Below, piece by piece: positions 36,766 to 46,470 of a DNA stretch of 47,048 bases (positions are counted from its first letter, which is position 1; each line of letters begins with the position of its first letter). The notes under the pieces are model-generated. The model was given only the letters and a program-made list of their open reading frames with translations, made no database searches and was not told the DNA's origin. The position numbers and the translations under genes were made by a program. The stretch comes from Xanthomonas translucens pv. translucens DSM 18974 (GTDB taxonomy: Bacteria > Pseudomonadota > Gammaproteobacteria > Xanthomonadales > Xanthomonadaceae), in assembly GCF_000331775.1 (NCBI RefSeq), contig NZ_CAPJ01000260.1, positions 1 through 47,048 on the forward strand, written 5' to 3'.

Positions 36766-37560
36766 ATGAACGCTCACGCCCCCCACGACGCGCTGGTGAT
36801 CGCCGGCAAGCCCTACCGTTCGCGCCTGCTCACCGGCACCGGCAAGTTCGCCGATCTGCAACAGACCCGGCAGGCCACCGAGGCCGCCGGCGCCGAAATC
36901 GTCACCGTGGCGATCCGCCGCTCCAACATCGGCCAGACCCCGGGCGAGCCCAACCTGCTCGACGTGCTGCCGCCGGAGCGTTACACGATCCTGCCCAATA
37001 CCGCCGGCTGCTACAGCGCCGAGGACGCGGTGCGCACCTGCCGCCTGGCGCGCGAACTGCTCGACGGCCACAACCTGACCAAGCTGGAAGTGCTCGGCGA
37101 CCAGCGCACCCTGTTCCCGGACGTGGTGCAGACCCTCAAGGCCGCCGAGATCCTGGTCGCCGACGGATTCGAGGTAATGGTCTATACCAGCGACGACCCG
37201 ATCCTGGCCAAGCGCCTGGAGGACATCGGCTGCGTGGCGGTGATGCCGCTGGCCGCGCCGATCGGCTCCGGGCTGGGCATCCAGAACCGCTACAACCTGC
37301 TGGAAATCATCGACAACGCCAAGGTGCCGATCATCGTCGATGCCGGCGTCGGCACCGCCTCGGACGCGGCGATCGCGATGGAACTGGGCTGCGACGGCGT
37401 GCTGATGAACACCGCCATCGCCGGCGCGCGCAACCCGGTGCTGATGGCCAGCGCGATGCGCAAGGCGGTCGAGGCCGGGCGCGAGGCGTTCCTGGCCGGG
37501 CGCATCCCGCGCAAGCGCTACGCCAGCGCCTCCTCGCCGGTCGATGGGTTGATCGGCTGA
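36766..37560 (+). CDS. thiG: Thiazole synthase ThiG
   Basis: A 264-residue TIM-barrel enzyme that builds the thiamine thiazole phosphate from deoxyxylulose phosphate, dehydroglycine and ThiS thiocarboxylate. Marks: [29 protein letters not shown], the Schiff-base lysine in [21 protein letters not shown] and [18 protein letters not shown]. The start at 36766 (MNAHAPHDA) gives standard length; an ATG at 36748 would add six residues. It sits between thiS and trmB, with ten bases to trmB, so the three are likely one transcript. Confidence 0.97.
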   Translation: MNAHAPHDALVIAGKPYRSRLLTGTGKFADLQQTRQATEAAGAEIVTVAIRRSNIGQTPGEPNLLDVLPPERYTILPNTAGCYSAEDAVRTCRLARELLDGHNLTKLEVLGDQRTLFPDVVQTLKAAEILVADGFEVMVYTSDDPILAKRLEDIGCVAVMPLAAPIGSGLGIQNRYNLLEIIDNAKVPIIVDAGVGTASDAAIAMELGCDGVLMNTAIAGARNPVLMASAMRKAVEAGREAFLAGRIPRKRYASASSPVDGLIG

Positions 37561-37570
37561 GGCCGCGCGC

Positions 37571-38356
37571 ATGACCGATCCGTTCTCCAGCGCCGGCGCC
37601 AAGACCCCGCCCAAGCCCTTCACCATCGAAGAAGGCCGCCGCCAGGTGCGCAGTTTCGTGCTGCGCCAGGGCCGCTTCACGCCCGCCCAGCAGCGCGCGT
37701 TCGACGAACTGTGGCCGCGCTTCGGCCTGGACTACAGCGGCCAGCCGCGCGATCTCGACGCCACTTTCGGCCGCACCGCGCCCAAGGTGCTGGAGATCGG
37801 CTTCGGCAACGGCGAGGCGCTGCGCTTCGCCGCACGCCACGACCCGGCCCGCGACTACATCGGCATCGAAGTGCACGCACCCGGCGTGGGCCGTGTGTTG
37901 AACGCGCTGGCCGCCGACGCCAGCGAGCACGTACGCCTGTACCACCACGACGCGGTCGAAGTGCTGGAGCACGAGATCGCCGACGGCGCGCTCGACGAAG
38001 TGCGCATCTATTTCCCCGACCCGTGGCACAAGAAGCGCCACAACAAGCGCCGCCTGCTGCAGCAGGCGTTCGCCGCGCTGCTGGTGCGCAAGTTGCGCGT
38101 CGGCGGCCGCCTGCACGCGGCCACCGACTGGGCCGACTACGCCGAGCAGATGTGGGACGTGCTCGACGCCACCGCCGGCCTGGTCAACCGTGCCGGCCCG
38201 CGCGGCCATGTGCCGCGCCCGGACTGGCGCCCGCAGACCCATTTCGAGACCCGCGGCCAGAAGCTGGGCCACGGGGTGTGGGATTTGCTGTACGACCGGG
38301 AATCGGAAGCGGGGAATGGGGAATTGGAACAGCAACCGCCCCCTGCATCCGCGTAG
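37571..38356 (+). CDS. trmB: tRNA (guanine-N7)-methyltransferase
   Basis: A 261-residue SAM-dependent enzyme methylating G46 of tRNAs. Marks: SAM motif [24 protein letters not shown], the signature [16 protein letters not shown] and the C-terminal [19 protein letters not shown]. Family members normally end just after VWDL(L/M)Y. Here about 20 more residues ([18 protein letters not shown]) are encoded by a GGGGAATGGGGAATTGG repeat that invaded the 3' end. The tail is probably unstructured. Confidence 0.96.
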   Translation: MTDPFSSAGAKTPPKPFTIEEGRRQVRSFVLRQGRFTPAQQRAFDELWPRFGLDYSGQPRDLDATFGRTAPKVLEIGFGNGEALRFAARHDPARDYIGIEVHAPGVGRVLNALAADASEHVRLYHHDAVEVLEHEIADGALDEVRIYFPDPWHKKRHNKRRLLQQAFAALLVRKLRVGGRLHAATDWADYAEQMWDVLDATAGLVNRAGPRGHVPRPDWRPQTHFETRGQKLGHGVWDLLYDRESEAGNGELEQQPPPASA

Positions 38357-38416
38357 CGCCCGCCTGCGTCAGACTATCGCTTCTGCCATTCTCCATTCCC
38401 GATTCCCCACTCCCGG
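38298..38416. repeat. GGGGAATGGGGAAT repeat, two inverted copies
   Basis: GGAATCGGAAGCGGGGAATG (from 38299) lies inside the 3' end of trmB. An inverted copy, GCCATTCTCCATTCCCGATT (38385-38404), continues through CCCCACTCCC just before the next start codon. Related copies occur at 6131-6155 and 41114-41137. This family is distinct from the REP units. Confidence 0.65.
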
Positions 38417-38422
38417 CCCCCA

Positions 38423-40291
38423 ATGGACACCGCGCTGACGCTGACCACCGATATGAAGCTCGTGCTCGGGCTGGTCGGCTTCACGATGGCGATGTTCGTG
38501 TTCGAGCGCATCCGCGCCGACGTGGTCGCGCTGGTGGTGCTGGTGGTGCTCGGGGTGACCGGGCTGGTCGCGCCGGAAGAGCTGTTCAGCGGTTTCTCCG
38601 GCAACGCGGTGATGAGCATCATCGCCACCACCATTCTCGGCGCCGGGCTGGAGCGCACCGGCGCGCTGAACCGGCTGGCGTCGTGGCTGTTGCGCCGCGC
38701 GCACGGCGTGGAAGAGCGGCTGATGCTGCTGACCACCGGCATCGCCGGGCTCAATTCCTCGTTCATGCAGAACCCCTCGGTGATGGCGCTGTACCTGCCG
38801 GTGGCCTCGCGCCTGGCCGCGCGCACCGGGCTGACCCTGCAGCGCCTGCTGCTGCCGATCGCCGCGGCGATCGTGATGGGCGGCGCGCTGACCATGGTCG
38901 GCAACTCGCCGCTGATCCTGCTCAACGACCTGCTGCAGTCGGCCAACAACAACCTGCCCTCGGGCATGGCCACGATCGAGCCGCTGCGCATGTTCGCGCC
39001 GCTGCCGATCGGCGTGGCGCTGCTGCTGGCCTCGCTGATCTACTTCCGCGTGCGCGGCGACCGCACGCTGATGGAAGAAGAACAACTGATCAACAACGGG
39101 GTCACCCCGGCGCGCACCGAGAGCTATTTCGCGCGCACCTACGGCATCGAGGGCGACGTGTTCGAGCTGATCGTCAGCGCCGACAGCCCGCTGGTCGGCA
39201 TGACCCTTGGCGAGGCCGAGACGGTGCACGACGCGCCGCTGTTGCTGGCGCTGAAGACCGGCAACGACACGCGCCTGGCGCCGCCGGCGGACATGCGCAT
39301 CTGGGTCGGCAGCGTGCTCGGGGTGATGGGCGCGCGGCAACAGGTGGCCGATTTCGCGCAGAACCAGTTCCTGCGCCTGTCCTCGCGGCTGCGCAATCTC
39401 GGCGACCTGTTCAATCCCAGCCGCGCCGGCATCTCCGAGGCGGTGATTCCGCCGACCTCGCGCTTCATCGGCAAGAGCGCGGCCGAACTACGCCTGCGCA
39501 AGCAGGCCGGGATCAGCCTGCTGGCGATCAACCGCGACAAGCAGGTGATCCGCGAGGACGTGCGCAAGGTGCCGCTGCGCGCCGGCGACATGCTGGTGTT
39601 CCACAGCATCTGGCAGGACCTGGCGCAGGCCTCGGAGAGCCGCGACTTCGTGGTGGTCACCGACTATCCGAAGGGCGAGCACCGCCCGCACAAATTCAAG
39701 ATCGCGATGACCATCTTCGCGCTGACCATCCTGATCGCGCTGACCAGCAAGCTGCCGGTGGCGCTGACCCTGATGACCGGCGTGGCCGGCATGCTGCTGA
39801 CCGGCGTGCTGCGCATGGACGAGGCCTACGCCTCGATCAACTGGAAGACCATCTTCATGATGGCCGGGCTGATCCCGCTGGGCTGGGCGATGGACAGCAG
39901 CGGCACGGCGGCCTGGGTCGCCGGCCATACCATCGCGCGGCTGCCCGAAGGCGTGCCGGTGTGGGCGCTGGAGATCGCGCTGGCGCTGCTGACCACCGCG
40001 TTCTCGCTGGTCATCAGCCACGTCGGCGCGACCATCGTGATGGTGCCGATCGCGGTCAATCTGGCGTTGGCGTCTGGCGGCAATCCCACCGCGTTCGCGC
40101 TGATCGTGGCGCTGTCGGCGTCCAACAACCTGATGACCGCGTCCAATCCGGTGATCTCGATGGTCACCGGCCCGGCCAACTATCAGCCGCGCGAACTGTG
40201 GCGGGTCGGCGCGCCACTGTCGCTGATCTATACCGCGGTGGTGGTGCTGATGGTCAACCTGATGTCGATGGCCTGGTGGGGCGCGTTCTAG
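38423..40291 (+). CDS. SLC13-family permease with two RCK C-terminal domains
   Basis: A 622-residue inner-membrane transporter. Two hydrophobic halves (about 10-210 and 425-622) bracket a cytoplasmic stretch with two TrkA-C/RCK_C-type domains (around FELIVSADSPLVGMTLGE and FIGKSAAELRLRKQAGISLL). SLC13 marks include LNSSFMQNPSVMALYLPVA, TMVGNSPLILLNDLL and, in the second half, SHVGATIVMVPIAVNL and SNNLMTASNPVISMVTGPA. Relatives carry sulfate, dicarboxylates or other anions; the substrate here is not decidable. It starts 67 bases after trmB. A single gene, convergent with the Rieske protein. Confidence 0.92.
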   Translation: MDTALTLTTDMKLVLGLVGFTMAMFVFERIRADVVALVVLVVLGVTGLVAPEELFSGFSGNAVMSIIATTILGAGLERTGALNRLASWLLRRAHGVEERLMLLTTGIAGLNSSFMQNPSVMALYLPVASRLAARTGLTLQRLLLPIAAAIVMGGALTMVGNSPLILLNDLLQSANNNLPSGMATIEPLRMFAPLPIGVALLLASLIYFRVRGDRTLMEEEQLINNGVTPARTESYFARTYGIEGDVFELIVSADSPLVGMTLGEAETVHDAPLLLALKTGNDTRLAPPADMRIWVGSVLGVMGARQQVADFAQNQFLRLSSRLRNLGDLFNPSRAGISEAVIPPTSRFIGKSAAELRLRKQAGISLLAINRDKQVIREDVRKVPLRAGDMLVFHSIWQDLAQASESRDFVVVTDYPKGEHRPHKFKIAMTIFALTILIALTSKLPVALTLMTGVAGMLLTGVLRMDEAYASINWKTIFMMAGLIPLGWAMDSSGTAAWVAGHTIARLPEGVPVWALEIALALLTTAFSLVISHVGATIVMVPIAVNLALASGGNPTAFALIVALSASNNLMTASNPVISMVTGPANYQPRELWRVGAPLSLIYTAVVVLMVNLMSMAWWGAF

Positions 40292-40298
40292 GCGCCAC

Positions 40299-40640
40299 TC
40301 ACGCCAGGACCACCTGGCCGTCGCGCACCGCCACCGGCACCGCGAGCAGGCTCTGGCCGCGGCACGGCCCCGACACGCAGCTGCCCTGCTGCAATTCGAA
40401 CGTGGCGCCATGCGCGGCGCAGACCAGATGGCCTTCGCGGCTTTTCAGGAACTGCCCCGGCGCCCAGTCGAGGCGGCGCCCGGCATGCGGACACACGTTC
40501 AACCAGGCGCGTACGCCGTCGCCGTCGCGATACAGCAGCAACGATGCGACAGCGCCGCCGAGCGTGGCCTCGGCCTCGACCAGGCTGCCGGGTGCGAGCT
40601 GCTCCAGTTGCGCCAGCACGGCGGAAGATGACTCGGTCAT
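40299..40640 (-). CDS. Rieske [2Fe-2S] ferredoxin-like protein
   Basis: A 113-residue soluble Rieske domain. Cluster ligands are CPHAGR (Cys-x-His) and CAAHGATF (Cys-x2-His), about 20 residues apart. The sequence LEQLAPGSLVEAE to the C-terminal DGQVVLA covers just the domain. The start at 40640 (MTESSSAVLAQ) fits; the upstream extension is not Rieske-like. Such small proteins pass electrons to oxygenases, or resemble NirD; no oxygenase neighbours it. The stop lies seven bases from the convergent permease stop. Confidence 0.9.
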   Translation of the reverse strand: MTESSSAVLAQLEQLAPGSLVEAEATLGGAVASLLLYRDGDGVRAWLNVCPHAGRRLDWAPGQFLKSREGHLVCAAHGATFELQQGSCVSGPCRGQSLLAVPVAVRDGQVVLA

Positions 40641-40838
40641 GGAAAGACGGCGGCAACGCGGAAACAGCCGCCATTCTTGCATGTCCGCGGTGCGCGCCCA
40701 CGCCGCGCTGCACTTGGCGGCGACACGCAAGGCCTTGTACGGGAAAGCGTTAACTTTTCTCTTAACGAACTTTTCACTCTGTCACAGAAGACAGCGCGGA
40801 TACTGCCGCCTCGGTTCAAACTGACACAGACTTCTGCC

Positions 40839-41111
40839 ATGCGTGCACGCGCCTTTCATTTCGATCAGTTCCGGCATGTCTTCGCGCCGCGCAAGCCGCG
40901 CCATCCGCTGGTGAAACTGGCCGTCGGTTTGCTTGGCCTGGCGATCCTCGCCGGGCTGGTGTTCGTCAGCGTGTTCGTCGGCGCGGCGATGATCCTCGGC
41001 GGCATCGCGATGAAGCTGCTGAGCCAGCGCGGCAAGCGCCCGTCCACGGCGCGCCAGCAGGTGGTCGATGGCGAGTACCGCGTGTTGCGCAAGCCGGCGC
41101 TGCCGCTTTAA
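40839..41111 (+). CDS. Small membrane protein of unknown function
   Basis: A 90-residue protein with basic, His/Phe-rich N-terminus (MRARAFHFDQFRHVFAPRKP). One or two hydrophobic helices follow (LVKLAVGLLGLAILAGLVFVSV and FVGAAMILGGIAMKLL) and a polar basic tail completes it. I do not recognise a named family. Upstream, GTTAAC-TTTTCTC-TTAAC (40749-40766) is a small inverted repeat in an A+T-rich promoter-like stretch. It is followed by a GGGGAAT repeat. Confidence 0.75.
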   Translation: MRARAFHFDQFRHVFAPRKPRHPLVKLAVGLLGLAILAGLVFVSVFVGAAMILGGIAMKLLSQRGKRPSTARQQVVDGEYRVLRKPALPL

Positions 41112-41113
41112 CG

Positions 41114-41137
41114 CGGGGAATGGGGAGTGGGGAATCG
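41114..41137. repeat. GGGGAATGGGGAGTGGGGAAT repeat copy
   Basis: A third locus of the GGGGAAT family, located just after the stop of the small membrane protein. No hairpin partner lies nearby. Confidence 0.55.
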
Positions 41138-41223
41138 TGAAAGCGATGTCCTCGCGCCCGCTGGAATTGGCTTGAACCCGACGCGTTAGACTGCTGCATC
41201 CTGTTCTTTACTGGATGCATCCC

Positions 41224-41931
41224 ATGAAAGACCTGTTCGCTGCTGCCGAAGCGCCACGCGTGTCCGTGCGTGGGCTGGGGCTGTTTCCGGTGCATCGCAT
41301 CTACTGCGTGGGCCGCAATTTTGCCGACCATGCGCGCGAGATGGGCGCCAGCGCGCCGGCCTCGAAGGCCGAGCGCGGCCAGCCGACGTTCTTCATGAAA
41401 CCGGCCGATGCGCTGGTGATCGGCAGCGACTCCATTCCCTACCCGTCCGCGACCCAGGACTTGCACCACGAAGTGGAGCTGGTGGTGGCGCTCGGCCAGG
41501 ATGCGCCGGCCGGCGTGCTCGGCGTCGAGGATGCGACCGCACTGGTGCTCGCCTACGGCGTCGGCCTGGACCTGACCCGGCGCGACCTGCAGGCCGCGGC
41601 CAAGGCCAGGGGCCTGCCATGGGACATCGCCAAGGGCTTCGACCATTCCGCGCCGATCAGCGAACTGATCCCGGCCGGCGAAGTGGGTGCGCTGGAGGCG
41701 TTGAACCTGTCGCTGGAGGTCAACGGCCAGGTGCGCCAGCAATCGCTGCTCGACCAGATGATCTGGAACGTGCCGGAGATCCTGCACGAACTGTCCAAGC
41801 TGTTCGCGCTGCGCGCCGGCGACCTGGTGTTCATGGGCACGCCGGCCGGCGTGGCCGCGCTGCAGCCGGGCGATCGCTTCAGCGCACGGCTGGAAAACGT
41901 CGCCGAGCGCCACGGCACCATCGTCGGCTGA
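41224..41931 (+). CDS. Fumarylacetoacetate hydrolase (FAH) family protein
   Basis: An approximately 235-residue FAH-fold enzyme. [19 protein letters not shown] opens the domain. Metal-binding acidic residues are in [13 protein letters not shown] and in [22 protein letters not shown] and [19 protein letters not shown] are family marks. Members act as hydrolases, isomerases, decarboxylases or acylpyruvases. The KxxDALV segment and length suggest an acylpyruvate hydrolase-like enzyme (fumarylpyruvate or oxaloacetate chemistry), but the substrate is not provable here. Start: ATG at 41224 is preferred for family resemblance; an in-frame ATG at 41215 would add MHP. Confidence 0.92.
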   Translation: MKDLFAAAEAPRVSVRGLGLFPVHRIYCVGRNFADHAREMGASAPASKAERGQPTFFMKPADALVIGSDSIPYPSATQDLHHEVELVVALGQDAPAGVLGVEDATALVLAYGVGLDLTRRDLQAAAKARGLPWDIAKGFDHSAPISELIPAGEVGALEALNLSLEVNGQVRQQSLLDQMIWNVPEILHELSKLFALRAGDLVFMGTPAGVAALQPGDRFSARLENVAERHGTIVG

Positions 41932-42047
41932 GCGATGCCGTGTCGCCGCCGCTGCTTGTCGATGCGCGGCTTGATCCGGGAATGACAACGACTGCGCTAG
42001 GCTTGCGCAGCGGCGACAGGCCCGCGCAACGATTTGAGGACCCACTG

Positions 42048-42467
42048 ATGGGCATGATCCGCGAGTTCAAGGAATTCGCCATGCGCGGCAACGTGCTGGA
42101 CCTGGCGGTCGGCGTGGTGCTCGGCGCCGCGTTCGGCAAGATCGTCACCGCGCTGGTGGAGAAGATCATCATGCCGCCGATCGGCATGCTCGCCGGCGGC
42201 GTGGATTTCTCGCGCTGGGCGTGGACGCTGAAGGCGGCCACGGTGGACGCGGCGGGCAAGGACGTGCCGCCGGTGGTGATCGGCGTCGGCGATTTCCTCA
42301 ACACTATCCTGCAGTTCGTGATCGTGGCCTTCGCCATCTTCATGCTGGTCAAGGCGATCAACCGCATCGCGCGCAAGGAACCGCCCGCGCCCAAGGCGCC
42401 GAGCGAGGAAGTGCTGCTGCTGCGCGAGATCCGCGATGCGTTGAAGCACGACGCCACGCCGCAGTAA
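42048..42467 (+). CDS. mscL: Large-conductance mechanosensitive channel
   Basis: A 139-residue pentameric inner-membrane channel that opens under hypo-osmotic tension. The amphipathic start [20 protein letters not shown] leads into the first pore helix [20 protein letters not shown]. The periplasmic loop contains GGVDFSRW, and the second helix is [20 protein letters not shown]. The charged C-terminal bundle ends [19 protein letters not shown] lies eight bases before the ATG. Single gene. Confidence 0.97.
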   Translation: MGMIREFKEFAMRGNVLDLAVGVVLGAAFGKIVTALVEKIIMPPIGMLAGGVDFSRWAWTLKAATVDAAGKDVPPVVIGVGDFLNTILQFVIVAFAIFMLVKAINRIARKEPPAPKAPSEEVLLLREIRDALKHDATPQ

Positions 42468-42530
42468 CTGCCGTGCGCAGGCGCGACACGCGCTGCTAAG
42501 CTCGTGGTTCACCCTGTTGCTGAGTCCTTC

Positions 42531-43946
42531 ATGCGCCGTCTTGCCGTCGTCATCGCCGCCATGTTTGTTGCCTCGTCCGCCGCCGCGGCCGAGAAGACCA
42601 CCCGCATCCCGGACGCGGCGCTGTCCACCGCCGCCACGCTGCGCGAGCAGGCGCTGGCCGACGACACCGGTTGGAAGGTGGTCGAATCGCTGACCACCGA
42701 AGTCGGCCCGCGCATGGCCGGCAGCGAAGCCGATGCGCGCGCGGTCGCGTGGGCCACGGCCAAGTTCCAGGCGCTGGGCTTCGACAAGGTGTGGACCGAG
42801 CCGGTGACGTTCCCGAAATGGGAGCGGCGCAGCGAACACGCGCAGGTGCTCGGCGCCAATGCGCAGCCGCTGCGCGTCACCGCGCTGGGCGGGAGCCCGG
42901 CCGGCACGGTCGAGGCCGTGGTGGTGCGCTTCGCCGACCTCGCCGCGCTGCAGGCCGCCCCCGCCGGCTCGCTGCGCGGCAAGATCGCCTTCGTCGATTA
43001 CCAGATGGTCAAGGCGCGCGACGGCAAGGACTACGGCAATGGCGGCGCGGTGCGCAGCAAGGGGCCGTCGGAGGCGATCCGCAAGGGTGCGATCGGCTTC
43101 GTGATGCGCTCGGCCGGCACCGATTCGCACCGTGTGCCGCATACCGGCATCACCCGGTTCGACGAAGGCCTGACCCCGATACCGGCGGCGGCGCTGGCGG
43201 TGCCCGACGCCAACCAGCTGGCGCGGCTGGTCGCGCGCGGCCCGGTGCGGCTGCGCCTGGCGCTGGACTGCGGCTGGGACGGCCAGGCCACCTCGTACAA
43301 CGTAATCGGCGAGATCACCGGGCGCAGCAAGCCCAAGGACGTGGTGGTGATCGGCGGCCACCTGGATGCGTGGGACCTGGGCACCGGCGCGATCGACGAT
43401 GGGGCCGGCGTCGGCATCAGCATGGCCGCCGGGCACCTGATCGGCCAGCTCAAGCGCGCGCCCAAGCGCACGATTCGCGTGGTCGCCTTCGCCAACGAGG
43501 AGCAGGGTCTCTATGGCGGCAAGGCCTATGCGCAGGCACACGCCAAGGACGTGGCGCTGCACCAGATCGCCGCCGAGAGCGACTTCGGCGCCGGCCGCAT
43601 CTATGCGTTCAACACCGGCTCCGGCGATGCCGCCGCCTCGCGCGAGGCGACCCGGCAGATCGCCAAGGCGCTGGCGCCGCTCGGCATCGACTACGCGCCG
43701 GGCAGCGGCGGCCCCGGCCCGGACGTGGGCCCGCTCGCGGCCAAGGGCGGCGCCTGGGCCTGGCTGGCGCAGGACGGCAGCGATTACTTCGATCTGCACC
43801 ACAGCGCCGACGACACCCTGGACAAGATCGATCCCAAGGCGCTGGAGCAGAACGTCGCCGCCTATGCGGTGTTCGCCTATCTGGCCGCGGAGGCCGACGG
43901 CGGTTTCCGCAGCCAGGCCAAGACAGTGCAACCGCCCCGAGAGTAA
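42531..43946 (+). CDS. Exported M28-family zinc metallopeptidase
   Basis: A 471-residue peptidase. The start at 42531 (MRRLAVVIAAMFVASSAAAA) gives a clean signal peptide; an upstream in-frame ATG would hide it. Two-zinc site residues are in GGHLDAWDLGTGAIDDGAG (His, Asp), ANEEQGLYG (catalytic and metal Glu), AAESDFGAG (Asp) and the terminal HHSADDTLDK (His). A protease-associated insert lies around 120-230. Likely an aminopeptidase or carboxypeptidase Q-like enzyme in the periplasm or outside the cell. It is followed 63 bases later by a LacI-type regulator, probably independent. Confidence 0.94.
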   Translation: MRRLAVVIAAMFVASSAAAAEKTTRIPDAALSTAATLREQALADDTGWKVVESLTTEVGPRMAGSEADARAVAWATAKFQALGFDKVWTEPVTFPKWERRSEHAQVLGANAQPLRVTALGGSPAGTVEAVVVRFADLAALQAAPAGSLRGKIAFVDYQMVKARDGKDYGNGGAVRSKGPSEAIRKGAIGFVMRSAGTDSHRVPHTGITRFDEGLTPIPAAALAVPDANQLARLVARGPVRLRLALDCGWDGQATSYNVIGEITGRSKPKDVVVIGGHLDAWDLGTGAIDDGAGVGISMAAGHLIGQLKRAPKRTIRVVAFANEEQGLYGGKAYAQAHAKDVALHQIAAESDFGAGRIYAFNTGSGDAAASREATRQIAKALAPLGIDYAPGSGGPGPDVGPLAAKGGAWAWLAQDGSDYFDLHHSADDTLDKIDPKALEQNVAAYAVFAYLAAEADGGFRSQAKTVQPPRE

Positions 43947-44009
43947 GCTGACGGGCCTGCCGCGGGGGATGTGCAGGCTTTCCCTTTTCGCAACATCACC
44001 AGGACCACG

Positions 44010-45062
44010 ATGGGCAAACGGCAAGGTCGTGCAGGCTCCGCGGTAACGCTTCTGGATGTGGCGCAGCACGCAGGCGTCTCGCCGATGACCGCCTCGCGCG
44101 TGATCAACCGCCACCCGCGGGTGGGCGCGTCGCTGCGCGAGCGCGTCGAGGCCTCGATCAAGACCCTCGGCTACCGTCCCAACCTGGCCGGGCGCTCGTT
44201 GCGCACCGCCAGCTTGGCGCGGATCGGGGTGCTGTACAGCAATCCCAGCGCGGCCTATCTCAACCAGTTCATGCTCGGCATCCTCGAACAGAGCAGCCTG
44301 GACGGCAGCCAGGTGCTGGTGGAGAAGCGCGACGACATCGGCAGCCAGCGCACCGCCACCGAGCGCCTGCTCGACGCCGGCGTGGACGGGGTGATCCTGC
44401 CGCCACCGCTATGCGATTCGCGGCACACCATCGAGGAACTGGACGCGCGCGGCATCCCGGTGGTCGCCGTGTCCACCGGCACGCCGATGCACGGCGTCAG
44501 TTCGGTACGCATCGACGACTACCAGGCGGCCTGCACGATCACCCGGCATCTGCTCGACCTCGGCCACCGCGACATCGGCTTCATCAGTGGCGATCCCCAA
44601 CACACCCCGAGCGCGCCGCGCAGCCGCGCGTTCTTCGACACCATGGCCGCGGCCGGCCTGCCGGTAAGCGCCGCGCGCGTGGCCGAAGGCCTGTTCACCT
44701 ATCGCTCCGGGCTGCTCGCCGCGACTGCGCTGCTGCAGGCCGCGCCGCGCCCCAGCGCGATCCTGTGCAGCAACGACGACATGGCCGCCGCCGCGGTGGC
44801 GATCGCCTACAGCTTGCGCCTGCGCGTACCCGAGGACCTGTCGATCGCCGGCTTCGACGACACCCCGGTGGCGACCACGATCTGGCCCGAGCTGACCACC
44901 ATCCACCAGCCGGTCACCGCAATGGGCCGCGCCGCGGTGACGCTGCTGCTCGACGAGATCCGCCAACGCCGCGCCGGCCTGCCCAGCCGCGGCATCCACC
45001 AGGTGATGGAGTACACGCTGGTGACGCGCGGCTCGACCGCGCCGCCGGCGCACGCGCAGTAG
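44010..45062 (+). CDS. LacI/GalR-family transcriptional regulator
   Basis: A 350-residue repressor. The DNA-binding head is VTLLDVAQHAGVSPMTASRV with the hinge helix GYRPNLAGRSLRT. The periplasmic-binding-protein-like sensor domain has IGVLYSNPSAAYLNQFMLGI, RIDDYQAACTITRHLLDLGH, ILCSNDDMAAAAVAIA and IAGFDDTPVATTIWPELTTI. The ligand is probably a sugar or sugar acid. No sugar operon adjoins it, so its regulon is elsewhere or is the convergent P450. The start at 44010 (MGKRQGRAGSAV) is chosen for the usual short N-terminal arm. Confidence 0.94.
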   Translation: MGKRQGRAGSAVTLLDVAQHAGVSPMTASRVINRHPRVGASLRERVEASIKTLGYRPNLAGRSLRTASLARIGVLYSNPSAAYLNQFMLGILEQSSLDGSQVLVEKRDDIGSQRTATERLLDAGVDGVILPPPLCDSRHTIEELDARGIPVVAVSTGTPMHGVSSVRIDDYQAACTITRHLLDLGHRDIGFISGDPQHTPSAPRSRAFFDTMAAAGLPVSAARVAEGLFTYRSGLLAATALLQAAPRPSAILCSNDDMAAAAVAIAYSLRLRVPEDLSIAGFDDTPVATTIWPELTTIHQPVTAMGRAAVTLLLDEIRQRRAGLPSRGIHQVMEYTLVTRGSTAPPAHAQ

Positions 45063-45121
45063 CCGGCTTCGCGCGGCCGCAAACGGCGTGTTCGGGCGCG
45101 GCCCTCACCGCCGTGCGCGTC

Positions 45122-46225
45122 TCAGTGGCGGACGACGTCGACCTGAGCGACACCCAGCAGTCCGGCCAGCGGCACCTCGGCGCGGGTCTGCCGCGGACTG
45201 GCGGCCAGGCCCTGGCCGCGCAGCAGGTCGAGCAAGCGTTCCGCCAGCGGCATCACCATGTGCCGCCCCCAGCAGCGTTCGGAGGCGTGGCCGAACGGCA
45301 GATAGCCGGGCTGGACGTCGGGGTCCAAGCCGTCCCAGCGCTCGGGACGGAACGCCTGCGGTTCGTCCCACAGCGCCGGATCGCGGTGACTGAGCAGCGG
45401 CAGCACCAGCACGTCGTCGGCGGCGCCGATCAGCGCGTCCAGCGCCATGTATTCGGGCGAGGCGTTGCGCAGGATGTTCCAGGACGGCGGTAGCAGGCGC
45501 ATCGATTCGTAGAGGATATTGCGGTTCGACGTGCCGGCATCGAACGGCGATCCGAGCCACAGCGCGTTGGCGACAAGCGTGGAGATGGTGAAGCAGACCG
45601 GCGCGGCGGTGCGCCGGTACAGGCCCATCGCATAGCGCCGCTCGTGGTAGCCGCCTGCAGCCGCGCTCAGCGTGGCCAGCGCCGAAGCGCCCGCCTGAGG
45701 CGCAAGCGGCGCCACCGCGCCCGCAGCGATGACCGCCCAGGTCAGCTTGGGCGTCAGTTCCAGCACCCGGTCCATCAACAGGCGCAGCCGCAGTGGATCG
45801 TCGCCGAGCAGCAGGTCGCGCAGATAGACATGGCCGACGTGGGGCCACGGGCCGGACAGATCGGCGTTCGGGGGAGCTGGCTGCTTCAATGCCTCGCGCA
45901 CGTCGCGGCCGATCGCCTGCATCAACTTCGACGCATCGGCGCGCGCAATCGAGCGCCCGTGCAGCGGCTTGAACGTCGGGCGCTCCCATTCCGTCGCCGG
46001 CCTGGCGTCGAGCAAACGGTGGGTCAACGCCGGCCCGGCGACACCGATCGTATCGGCATCCAGGCGGAATGCGTCCTGGCCCAGATGGTCGCGCAGCAAC
46101 GCCTGCAGCCGCGGCGCGAGAACCGTGGCGCGGGCCTGCCTGTCACGCACGATGGCGGACATCCGCGCGCTCCGCAATGCAAAGGCCCGTGCCTGGCGCA
46201 TCGGCATTCGCCAGGCACGGACCAC
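45122..46225 (-). CDS. Cytochrome P450
   Basis: A 367-residue P450, somewhat short for the family (about 400). The K-helix ExxR is in ESMRLLPPSW, the PERF-like segment in FRPERWDGL, and the heme Cys in FGHASERCWGRHM. The I-helix region is less clear (ISTLVANALWLG lacks the usual acid/Thr pair), and the N-terminal third is shorter than usual. The true start is uncertain: MVRAW at 46225 or MSAIVRDRQARA at 46162. A diverged, frameshifted copy of the segment from MSAIV to ATEWERP lies upstream at 46570-46746. No redox partner or biosynthetic genes are adjacent; the substrate is unknown. Confidence 0.88.
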   Translation of the reverse strand: MVRAWRMPMRQARAFALRSARMSAIVRDRQARATVLAPRLQALLRDHLGQDAFRLDADTIGVAGPALTHRLLDARPATEWERPTFKPLHGRSIARADASKLMQAIGRDVREALKQPAPPNADLSGPWPHVGHVYLRDLLLGDDPLRLRLLMDRVLELTPKLTWAVIAAGAVAPLAPQAGASALATLSAAAGGYHERRYAMGLYRRTAAPVCFTISTLVANALWLGSPFDAGTSNRNILYESMRLLPPSWNILRNASPEYMALDALIGAADDVLVLPLLSHRDPALWDEPQAFRPERWDGLDPDVQPGYLPFGHASERCWGRHMVMPLAERLLDLLRGQGLAASPRQTRAEVPLAGLLGVAQVDVVRH

Positions 46226-46470
46226 ATCGCATCGATGGCAAGGGGCGGATCAATACCAGTGTAACCAGGCGTACGATTTCAGGCTCTTCTTGGAAGACAG
46301 CAATTGCTTGATCGAAAAAAGCACGTTCATTCTCGGCATCCTGTTTGAATTGCGGATTATCCCTTATCGGGGAGAGTCACTGCATCCTCGCGCATGCAGG
46401 CATGCACACGGCGAGCGCACATCCCCGCTGTCGAAGCGGGCTTCATCGAAGTACTCCGCCGCTATGCGGG

